Shown in pieces: positions 38,901 to 50,900 of a stretch of DNA of 64,000 nucleotides. A program made the position numbers and the translations under genes. The notes under the pieces are model-generated. The model did not search any database. It worked only from the letters and a program-made list of their open reading frames with translations, and was not told where the DNA came from. The stretch's first letter is position 1; each line of letters opens with the position of its first letter. This stretch comes from Dermatemys mawii (lineage: Eukaryota; Chordata; Testudines; Dermatemydidae): positions 58,755,953-58,819,952 of the forward strand of contig ML677334.1 in NCBI GenBank assembly GCA_007922305.1, read 5' to 3'.

Positions 38901-41900
38901 AGGACCCCTGGACTTCCAAGAACTAATCAGATCAAGCAAGCATATCTTTCACACTGAGGAGATTTCAGCTTCAAGACTCCTTATAAGAAATGGAAAGGGA
39001 GGTGGATATTTTTTGCTGTTTTTAAAATTAAATAGGCAGCTAGTATTGTTTTTAAAATTATTATGAAGAACAAGTTTAGGTTTTGTTGTAATGTGTGTTG
39101 TTTGCCTGGACTGCTCAAGACCTGAATGCTTGTATAGGAGGAACACTTTGAGTTGGCTTCTTAAATACCTTCTTGCTGTTTCACATCTGATACTCCTTGA
39201 TGAAACATAGGAGCCCTGTCTTATAACAATTCAAAGTGATACAAGCTATGGAAGTGAGATCTTGGAAGAGTGTTGCCATTTGCATAATGTAATAAAGATA
39301 CTGTAATGATAAATAATAATTAATAATAAATAGTGTGTAATAAGCATGTCATAAAAACTAATTTTATATTTCCAAGATCACTACTTTTATAATTTATACA
39401 CAGGTAAAGGAGAAAATCCCTGGAAATATTCATTTTTAGGAGGGGGTTTGTGAGACTTGGCATTGTAGTAAAAGGGGTTCAGAGGATGTTAAAGTTTGGG
39501 AACCACTGTTCTAGAGGTTAGAACCTTTTGCTCCTGTCCTCTCCAGACTGACGTTTTCTGCCACTGTATCCATCTGTCTCTGTCCACCATGTTCTTTTCC
39601 GTTACACCTTTCCGTATTCTATTCCTATCCCTGCCCCTCCCAGCATCCTGTCCTGTTCCCCCTTTGCTCTCATCCCTACATAGGGCCATCCTCAGGATTT
39701 ATGTGACCCTACACAGTATTATTAAACTGGTGCCCCAATGCCCAACTTGGGACACAACCACCACTCATGCCCTAGAAGAGCCCCTCTCCCCATTGTTGAC
39801 ACACACCAAGCTTTGTACACAGCAGATGCTGTGGCAGCCTGGGCTCACAGTGCAGGGGAGGACGAGGCAGCGAAGGATACCAAGTCACACAGCCTGCCTC
39901 AGGGTGGCAGAGTCACAATTCCCTGCAGACAGCACTGTACACTCTCCCTCATGCAGAACGTGCTGCACCAGCGCATTATGCTCTGAGACTACAGCCCCTG
40001 CCCAAGGAGACTGCAGCACACGCTAGGTGTGCAGGAGCTGACCCACTCTTACCTGCTGTCCCGGTGGTGCCCCAAATTTCTGGGTGCCCTATACAGCCAC
40101 GTATGCTGCTTATGTCTAAGGGCGGCCCTGTCCCCACACCTAGCTTTGTAATCCTGTGACAGTCTGTATTTGTCCCTCCCTCCCTTTTTGCTACTCATCT
40201 GTCTGCATTCCAGTCAGGCTACATCAATGTCTTGTATGTTGCCTAAGTGCCAGAAAAGCACTGAAAACATAAGTCTCACTGCTCTCAGTTCTGTGCCTGG
40301 TGCCTCAGCAGCCCCCATTCTGCCCCACATAGGCACCAACTTCCCCTCTACCCGGTGGGGGGTGTGCTCGATCCCTCCCACCTGCCCCACCTCTTCCTGC
40401 CCCTGAGTGCACCACGTACCACTCCACCCGCTCCCTCCCGGAGCCAACCTGCATGCTGCAAAATAGTTGTGTGTGGTGGGTGGGACTCTGAGGTGCTGGG
40501 AGAGGGGAGGAGTGATCAGCGGGCTGCCAGCAGGGGAGAGAGGCTGGGGGTGAGGGGGAGAGTGGGGAGCTTGGTTGATGGTAGGTGCTGAGCACATGCT
40601 AATTTTTCTCCTATGCTGCCCCATGCTAGACTGCACAGTGAGTTCTGCAGGAGTGGAGCATGCCCCTTGTTATTTGCACTGAGCTCTATGGAAGTGGAGC
40701 GTGCTTGGAGACTATTACCGTCAGCCTCCAAAAAATGCACAAATAGAAATTTTCAGTGGCTTGTAAATTCAGCCAAATGTGTGTGGATTTTCACAGGAAC
40801 AGCAAAAGGCCAGAGCAACCTCCTTGCAAATGTCAAATCCCTATTCCAAAGGATAGAGGTTCTAGAATTTCTCAGTGAAATGTATGATTTTAACATTGGC
40901 AAAACAATGGAATTTTTCCCTAACCTCAATCCCGGTAACAGATGTACCACCCTTCCTGAAACTTTGCAAAAAAAATTCCAGACTGAGGCAGTCACCTGGC
41001 ATGGAACATTTCATCCCATAAAGTTAAAGTCTGAAAAGTTATAAGCAACTGAAAATATGGTCTTGAATGTAAAGTGTTAATCAAACTTTACTATAGGAAT
41101 TGCTGCAACTCTGCCTATAACAAGGCCACATTTGAAGTAATTAATTCAGGACTCTGTTACAAATGACACTCTCTTCTATCCAATTTTTCCACATCTTAAA
41201 AAAATGCATTAAAGTAAAATAATGTTGTATACAACCTTGTACCGGATTTTTTCTCTAATTATTTTTTCTTCTAATTCTTCCAGTTTTAATTTTCCTTCAC
41301 CATAAGTCATTTCAGTATTATATAGCTCTTTATTCACTTTTCTTATTTGCTCTTCAATTTTACGGGTATTTTTGCATATAATCTGCAGTTCTGACTGATA
41401 TGTTATTTTTCTTCTTGAACTGTTAAAATAAAACAAAACCTTGAAATTATCTTACAAGAGATGTGTGCTTGCAAAACTAGAAAATTAAAGGAAAAAATCA
41501 TTGCTGAATAAGTAAAATTAAAAAATTTTAAAATCTTACTTACAAACTAAAGTCAGTATTTTATTAACCACTTAGTTGATGCTGAATATACCAGGTATGT
41601 CTTTCAAATGCATACTTCCATTTTGCTGCAAAACATGCCCTGATAGTCTATTGATTTCAGGAAGTCATATTTATACTACAGATATCCAGAAAACAATAAA
41701 TCTACATCTGTAATATAGAGAAGCAAAAAACTACATTAAAAGAAAGTTGCATAACAAAGTACTCAAGTCAGCAAATGCCAAAGTTAAGGTTGCCCACACA
41801 ACCTCAATTAAGCTTCCTCATGATAATGGACCAAATCTTAAGCTGCACACAAGATACTTAGCACCAATCCATTGACACAAAGCAGTCATAAAGCTGATGG

Positions 41901-44900
41901 ATCCATTTCTCTGTGGCATTCCCTCCTTCAGTAATCCTTGGGTGACAGGGCCAATACAGATCACTTATATAAAGTGTGAAAGAAAAAATATTAACAACGA
42001 ACAAATTTAGTTAAAGTGAACCTGAAATACTATTAGTTAGACTAAATCAGACCCACTGGCGCAGACCAGAATCAATCAAATCAAAGAAATAGAGTGGATA
42101 TATAAAATTTTTATTTTCCTTTGACTAATGAAATGTGGTCTATAGTGGTATAACTTAACACTTTTTAACTGCCTCACAACAGAAAAGTGGAATTAATGAG
42201 GAACCTACAGGCAGCATCAGCTGAACCAAAATATCGAACTTTTGTCAAGAAAGATATCGTATATACCCCATAGAGGAACATACTGTAGCTCTGTATGTTT
42301 AAATCTACAAAACTTCAGACTCAGCCCAGAAGGGACCATACCCCTAGTACAATTAGAGGGAAGACTGACATTCTCAATAAAAGGCTCCATAAATACAGAT
42401 TTTACTAGAGCTAAAAACAAGAAATAGTAACTTATCCTACAGTAAGTGTGGTTCTTCATATGTTGTTGATTCATATTCCACTCTTAGTGATCATGCGCCC
42501 CACAAATTTGAGATCAGAATGGAGATACGTATGTGCTGAGTGTACTCCTGACCTATAGCAAGGGTATAAAAGGGTGGACCAAGCCCAGCCACACTCAGTT
42601 CCTTCACCAATACAGAATCCAGATGTTATAAGACATCACAGTAGTAGGGAAGGAGGGCAGGCCATGGAATATTTGTGTACAGCACATCTCAAAGAACCAC
42701 AGTACCTAGCAAGTGGTTCAGTTCCAGAAACTTCTGTTTTTTATCTTCCTTTGCTCACAGCTAAGGAAAAATCACTGAGAAGAGTATGTGGACATTTTTC
42801 TCCTTCATCATCCTTTCAAGCTCCCTGAAGTTATTAGTGCCAATATGTACCACCATAAGTGTATTCTTGCCCATCAACATCAAAAGCCTCTCCAATCTTA
42901 GAATGATGTCTCATTCTTGGCTCCAGGAAGATAAGCACATTATCCTATTGTCTACCTGCTCCTTGGAGAATATTCTTTCTTGATGATTTTTATATTAAAA
43001 ATAAACAGCAAGAACAGTGTCTTCCTTGGACAGCTAGAGATCTCTTTGTGAGCATGCTTGATTATCTTGCATGTTGGGTTGAACATGCCGCCCACAAGTA
43101 TGTTTCATACAGCTTTGTCTTCAATTCAACAAGCTGGAACTTCAGAGAGATTTTCTGCAGTTTCCATGCTGAGAATATGATAATGAATGGATACTTCTAG
43201 TTGTATGGAATTCCCCTCAGTTCTCTCCTGTTTCGTGGTCACAGTATTCCCATCCTCTTTTATTGCCAACAATGTAGAATACCACTTGGTCTTCTTGCCT
43301 CTGGTGGTTAAAAACTGCCAGGACTCCTCTCTAGTTCCCACTCTCTCAGGTTTCTTTATGGCCAGTCCCTTCCTTTTTTGAATCTGTTGGGGGGTGATGT
43401 TTCCTAAATCAGATTGTCTAACAACTTCTCAGCTTCTCTGATGCTCATAGCAGAGGTGAAAGTAAGCCGGTACGCCCCGGTATGGCGTACCGGCAAGAGC
43501 CAGCGCGCCGTACCAGGGCAGATAGGCTTCCCCAGGCACAATGTAAAGGGCCCGGGGCTCCCAGCAGCAGCTGGAGCCCCGGGCCCTTTAAACTGCTGCC
43601 AGAGCTCCCGCTGCGGGAGCCCTGGGCGGGGGGGGGGGGCACTGCTGCGGGCTCCGGCAGCAGGGCCCAGGGCGGTAGCGGCGGCCCAGCCCCGGGCTCC
43701 TTAAATAGCTACAGGAGCCCCACCGCAGCCTCCCCAGGGCTCCCGCAGCAGGGCTCCGCGGGGATGGGAGCCCCATTGCTGGAACCCTAGGGAAGTGGCG
43801 GCAGGGCCCCGGCAGCTATTTAAAGAGCCCAGGTCTGGGCTGCCGCTACCACCCCGGGCCCTTTAAAGTGCTGCGGAGCCCCCGGCAGGGGAGGTGGGGT
43901 TGAGCTGAGGAAGGGAGTGAGAGGGAGGCCGCTTACTGGTATGGGGGCTGGGCTGGGCTGTGCTGGAGCTGGCTCTGACCCCCTTCCTCAGCCCCGCCCC
44001 TTCCGGGGGGCAGAGCTGACTCCAGCCCAGCCCCCGTACCGGTAAGAAGCTTGATTTACTTTCACCCCTGCTCCATAGTGAATGTAACAGGATTAACACA
44101 CACCTCTCGCGAGTGTCCCCTTTTCTTTGGCTGATATACCTGCAATCACTCTTTTTCGGGACAGCACCTGCCTCTGATGGGAAGCCTCCTTTGGTTGACT
44201 GGGTGTGAGCCTGCTTTTGGTTTTAGTTCTTATATCAAGGTGGCACCTGCCTCTCACGAGCACCCCCCTCCTCCCTGGCTGATGGTTTTCTTGGCAGGTC
44301 TTCAGCGACTCAGTCCTCTGGATTAGCCACATACACTGTCACCCCCCTCTGTGATATACATTCCAAGTTCTTAACCTGGCCCTGGTATGGGGCCATAGCT
44401 CTAAGGCTTCTTCGAGAAGCACTGTCTTATTGAACCACCCAGACAGGGCCCATCTCAGTACCCACAGCTGGTGGGGTTTTAGCAGGCCTCCCTGGGCTCA
44501 GTCTTAAATCAGACCAGTAAGGCCCATCTTGGTACCGTCAAAGACCTGGCCAGGTTCTGTGCTCAGTCCCCCTGGGCTTCAGCCTGCCCACACTGATCTG
44601 CCGCTCTTCCTACCAGCCAGTTACCCAGTCTTCAGCAGCCTTCCCTAGGCTTCAGTCCTGTCTGTGGTGAGCTCTCCATAATAAGCTGTCTGCAGTGCTG
44701 CTGCTCTTTCAGCCAGCCAGTCACCCAGTCTGCACTCCTTGAGCTCCATACAGCTATTGAACTTCTCTGCTCCGCTGCTTGTCTTACATAGGGCCCTTCT
44801 GGCCCCAGACTGGCTGCTCTATCAGCCCCTCTGATTGGCTGCTCCTCTGTAGCCACTTTAGGTTGTCTGGATGACTTCTTTCTGCTCTATTCTGGGGCAG

Positions 44901-47900
44901 GGTGATGCAGGTCCAAGAGGCCGCCAGACCTTGTCCATCCTGTCATAGGCACATTATTAAGGAAGGCTAATGATGTGGAGAGTGACCTCGTAGAATATGT
45001 TCTAACCTGTTGGGGGCAGGGGAGAGAGGCAGAGTTACAGTTCACGTTGGCAGTAGAAGAAATGAATGCACTCTGAAATCCATTTGCAAAGTTTAGATAT
45101 AGCTTCTCCTTTAGATCTCTCTGTGTATTTGAGAGAAATAATTTTGGTGCCTTCCTGAATGGTTTAGTCCATTTGAGATAAACTGCTAGTGTCCTTCTGA
45201 CAACTAGGGTATGGAGTGCTGCTTCTTGCTTATATAGAGTCACTTCTTGTCTGTTTTATGGGGTTTAGGAAGAATGTGGGAAGATGGATGGATTGGTTGA
45301 GGTGGAACAAAGAGGGGTATTTTAGGTAGAAATTTATGATATCTTAGAGTGATCTTGTTCTTGAAAAATATCATGTATGGGGGAAGAAGCCATGAGGGCC
45401 CCAAGTTCTCCTACACATCCTGCGCATGTGGTGGCAACAAGGAAGGCTACTTTCATCGGAAGGTGTAATAGTGAACATGTAGCCATGGTTTCAAATATAA
45501 GTCTGGTAAGAAAACGATTAAATTAAGATCCCCTGGATGCATTGGGACTCTGAGTTCAGGATAGAGGCTCCGGACACCTCGTAAGAATTGTTTTGTAAAT
45601 AATGGGTAAAGACTGAAAACCCATCCACACTTATGGTGAAAGGTTGTCATAGCTGCAAAGTGTACTCTGAATGAACCCGATTTTTTAGCTGAAGTATATA
45701 GTCCAGGACAAGTGATAGAGCAGAGGCGGTGGCTCTGATTTGTTTGTTCTCCACCATGTCTCCTCCGTTTGTGGAAGTAGTTTGAGCAAGTAGTCAACTG
45801 CCTACTGTTAAGCAAAATATCTTTCATCTCTTCTGAGCAGGTCATCTCCTCGCCTTCAAACAATGGAGGAACCATGTCCTCAGGCAGAGTATCTCCAGGT
45901 TTGGGTGCAAGATTTGGCCTGCATCTTGTGGAAGAACATGTGGTGGATATGCCAATATCTGCTGCAGGTATGAGAATCAAGTTTCTCTGGGCTATGTGAG
46001 AGCTATCAACATGACCTTGAATTGGTCACCGTTGATCTTTTGTATGACCCTGGACAACAACAGGGTAGGAGAGAAAGCATAAAGGAGAGGTGCATCCCAT
46101 CTGAGGAGGAAGGCATTGCCCATGGATCCTGGCCCCAACCCTGCTCTGGAGCAAAATGTTGGGCATTTACTGTTCTGACTTGTGGCAAATAGATCTATGG
46201 TGGAGAATTCCCATTGTTGGAATATGTCCTGTATCAACAAGGTATTTATTTCTCACTTGTGATAGTGGGAGAATTTTCTGCTTAACATGTCCACTGTGGA
46301 CATCCCAGTAAATAGGAAGCTGATATGGTGATATTGTGATGGATGCACCAGTTCCACAGTCTTAATGTCTCAGTGCCAAGGAAGTGTGACCTCGCTCTTC
46401 CCTGTTTGTTTATATAGAGCATGCAAACAAAGTTGGCCATCAGAATCTGTATGATTTTGGTTTTGATCATGTTCTTGTATGCTTAAGTGCAGTGCTGATT
46501 CCAGAGGAGACCACCTGCCCTGTACTGAGAGGTTATTTAGATGAGGGCCTCTGCCACTCAGGATGCATCCTGAGTGGCGGAGGCCCTCATCTAACTAAGG
46601 ATACATCCATTGTGATTATCATTTAAACAGCATTGATTATGTGGGTCTGACGGATTCTTCACAAGTAGCAGTCTTGAGTAGACAGTCATATAAATAGAAG
46701 TATATCATGACCCTTTGCTTGTGGAGGTGGGCAGTCGCCACTGCTAGAACTTTGGAAAAGGCTCCGGGGGCTGTGGAGAGGCCAAAGAGCAGTATACCTT
46801 GTAATGATAGTGATTTTGTCTCAAAACAAATTGGAGAAACCTCCTCTGTAATGGATGTATGGAGACATGAAACCATGCATCTGGCAGGCCAAGAACCAAA
46901 AAACAGTCCCCTCGTTCCAGTGCTGGGATTATTGTTGCTAAAGTAACCATCCTGAACCGTTGCGTCTTGACTAATTTGTTTAGGTTTCTCAAGTCAAGAA
47001 TTGGCCTCCAACCTTGGTCTTTTTCTTGGTTAAAAAATAATGGGAATAAAAGCCTTTCCCGCTGTGTTGTCCCTGTACTGGTTCTACCGCACTTAGTTGT
47101 AGGAGATGGTATACTTCCTCTATCAGAAGGTGCTTGTGAGAGGGGTCCCTGAAGAAGAACAGGGAGGAAGGGTAGCTGGGGGGAATGGAAGTGAACCGGA
47201 TACAATAATCGGTGGTGATAATTTCCAGCACCATTTGTCCAAAGCAATAATTCACCATGCTGGGTAGAATGGTGTCAAATGGTCTGCAAAGGGATGGTGG
47301 TTCGAAAGTGATTTCAGCAACTGGAATTGGGGGAGGTCTCTTGGGACTTTGACCAAACAGTCAAATTTGATGTTTTTATCCAGAGTGTTGCTATGTAGAA
47401 GGTTGAGATGGGAGTGGCCTACGTTCTGTGGGTCTTTGCCTCCATCTCTGGACATCGTAGTGCCTCTGTGATGGTAGATACGGTGCTGGTCTTGAGCACT
47501 GTGATGGAAAATATCTGCCTTGTTTTGTGCAGGTGTGTATATGTCTGAAGACCGAAGAGTCACTCTAGAGTCTTTCAATGTATGCAGGGACTTGGTCTTA
47601 CCTGAAAATAATTTTGAACCTCTAAAGGGGAGATTTTTTTTTTTTTGGTGGATTGCATCTCCTTTGGGAATCCAGACAAGTGGAGACAGGAGGCATGTCA
47701 CATCACTATGGCAGTTGTGATGTCTTGTGCCGCCGTGTCTGCTGAGTCTAAAGATGCCTGCAGAACTGTTCTTGCGAGGAGATGACTAACCTAAATTGCA
47801 CCCTTTTGACTTCAGGGATGAAGTCAATAAAATCAGAAAGTTTGGAGTAATTTGTGTGATTGTATTTTGTCATCAAGCCTTCATAGTTGGCTATTCTGAA

Positions 47901-50900
47901 TTGCAATGTCACTGATGAATAGGCCTTCTCATGAAAAAGATCTAATCTTTTCCATTCTTTATCATATAGGATGGTCCTCAAATGGTGTTGCCTGCCCCAC
48001 TCATTGACCATTCTTACCACCAATGAGTTTGGCTGGGGGTGTGAAAATAGAAATTCTAGACCCTTTGATGGGATGTAATACTTATCAGTCTTTTACAAAT
48101 AGGAAGGATTATTATGGGGGTCTGCCAGATGGTGTTGGCAAGATCCATGAGTGCCTCATTTATGGGAAAGGCAATTTTAGAGGAAGCTGATGTGTGTAAT
48201 ATGTCTAACAACTTCTGTTTGGACTCAGCAACTTCTTCCAAAGGGAACAGAGTGTCTGCGATTCATTTAAATAGCTCCTGAAATTGTTTAAAATCATCTC
48301 CTGTTGTATGTGGTGGAAGCATAGTCTTGTCTGAAGAGGAGGCGGTGTTAGGTGCAGGAGTGGTTTCCTGATCTAAAGCCTCCTTTATTTCCTCAAAAAG
48401 TCTCCTCAAGGGACTCATGGGGCCCCATCTCTGACACTGATGGGGAATATTGTCTCAGTCTTTACCTTGAGGTGCTTCCTCATTGTCATCCTCCTCACTA
48501 GAAAAAGGAGAGGCAGATATGTTTGCTAACATGTGTAACAGCGCTGAATGTGCCGATGCTATATCATTACTGAGAGGAGGTGATTCCGGTGCTTCAGCAA
48601 CTACTAAGTCTTTATGTTGGAGAAACTGCTGCATTCCAAGAGACCTCAGTACTGAAGATGGCATTGGTGGTAACTGTTGTGGTACCTGGAGAATTGTTGT
48701 AGTATCAGGAATTTTTGCAGCGCTGGGAGGATTGGTGCCAAGGATGTCAGTACCAACTTCAGTACTGCTGTCTCAGCAGTATGCACCAGAAAGCCAGAAA
48801 ATGGCACTGTAAGCTGAGGAGCTATGGAGGTGGTTGGTATCAAGTGTTCAGCTGCTGCCGTGGTAGAAGAGGCAGTCTTGTTTCTGCTCTCCTTCTGAGA
48901 GCCCGCCTGCATAGGTTATTGGGCTTTAGCAGTAACGGAAGATCCTTACGACTCGCAGGTACTTAGCTGTAGCGCGGTCAGTACTGAGGATGTGGAGAGA
49001 GTCGTAGAACACTTCTTTTTCAAGGCTCCCTTTGTAGGAGAAGTGGTAGCTTTCTTCTTCACCCTTTTTCTGGGAGACAGGTCCCTCCTGTGCAGTCACT
49101 GACCTTCTGCATATTCACAGAAGAATGTTTTAAAGTATAATTGGGAATGAAGGTGCTTTTAATCTAGAAATAACATAAGAAAATTTATATTTTTTGTTTT
49201 TCAAATTGACAAACTACAGACCATGTGTGTGACTGGTTTTTGTTTGTTTATGTGGGAGGTGGGGGCGTGAGAATAAGATTACCGAACACCAATAATTTAA
49301 GTGCAAGTGTTCAACGTGACGCGATTTAAAATTACTGAAATATTAATTCAAAAAGATTTAAAATAGAAACAATTGACCGATGCTCATCTAAAATGCTGCT
49401 TCTTATTTTCCTCCAGGTCTTTGACTTTTCTGTTTATATTGCAGGTATTTTACAGAGTTTGAATTACCTTTCTCTGGATTTTTCCACATATTCTTCATTT
49501 TCCTTCTCAAGTTCTTTATTTTCACTTTCCAATTCATCCACTGCTTGAAGGGTATTGAGGAGCATTTGTTTCATATTCAACTGTTCAGATTCCCAGCTCG
49601 TTTTCTAAGAAACATTAAAAGAGAGTATGTGTCGAAGATCATTTAAAGTTAACACAATGAACAAAGACTTTCACATACAGTTCATGAAAATGATAAAAAA
49701 ACTTACTAAATCTTCAGTCGCTTTAATAACTTCAGAACAAGCATCTAATAAACTTTTGTTCTCATTTTCTTGAGCCAATATTTTATTTTTTAAATCCTGT
49801 ACCTGGAAAACATATGAAAAAGTTATTAAAAAACAACATTTGCAACAAGAGAACTACACAAAAATTAAATACCAAAACTAGAAAAAGAACAGTTAGTTAT
49901 TTTACAGTAACCAGTTCCTCTGAGATGTGTTGCACATATCAATTCAATTCTTGGGGCATATACAATTCATGTACACAAGATCAAATTCTTTTGGTCAGGA
50001 TTATCCATTGGGGTCGCGTCTACCCCCTAGGTGTCCTCAGAGTTCCTTCACCAATACAGAATCCAGAGTAGGACTCCACAATAGCAGGGAAGAAGGCACC
50101 ATTACAAAATCTTTTAGACAACACATCTCAAAGAGCCACAGTTAATATAATGTAAATAACCACTTTTTTTTCTTTAAGTGATTGGGCATGTCAGCACTTT
50201 CATTTAGTTTTATAAAAAGTCAGTCTAGTTGTAGCTTTCCTGTTTTGGAGCAGAATGTTTTGAAATTTCAGCTGAACATTGTCTTTTGGTGGATGTCAGA
50301 CATTCAGCTACCAGGCTGGCAAACATAACAATGTTAGGTGCAAGCATAGAATCTGATTGTTATTCTGTGAGACTATATCAGGCAGAGCAGGGACAATGAC
50401 CAAGGGCTGCACTGAGAAGTTCACTATGTCCAAATACCAGAACTGCCTTGCCAATGCCAGAGTTATTATGATCATTGACCTAACATCTTTCCTCAATTTC
50501 CTCAGGATCCTTGGTATCATGGGAATTTGGGGAGAAGGCATACATCAGAGTCCAAGAATGAGAACAGCATCTGCTGAACTTAATCCCTCTCTGGAGCAGA
50601 AACTGAACTTAATCCCCCCTCTGGAGCAGAACATTTAGTTTTTGTTCTGACCTGTGGCAAATAGGTCTATTGATGGACCAGCAAAATATGGCTGTGCAAC
50701 ACTGGCTTTTTCGTCAATCACTCCTAGCTGCCTGAAAACTGTCTGTTCAGGTGATCTGCTAGTAAGTTCTGAATGCTTTGAAGATACCAGGCCAGCAACG
50801 TGTTCCAGTAATGTATTCACCAAGGCCAGAGCTAAAGGACCTTTCGACAGAGTGAAGGTGACCTGGTTCCTCCCTGTCTGTTCATATACTGCATAGCTAT

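Larger units (their letters stand above)
44887..49090 (-). mobile_element. Most complete DIRS-like retrotransposon in the window
   Basis: Read on the minus strand from right to left it carries gag (49090-47252), reverse transcriptase (about 47250-46637), RNase H (46470-46000) and tyrosine recombinase (45980-44887). The domain order matches DIRS elements with the recombinase last. No terminal repeats were found at either border. Frame shifts and stops occur in all domains, and a 56-bp palindrome sits between reverse transcriptase and RNase H. Confidence 0.8.

Noticed and set aside
40300..40640. Possible CpG-island promoter
   Set aside because: GC-rich but without a consistent CpG excess, TATA or start-site context; long frames on both strands reflect composition.
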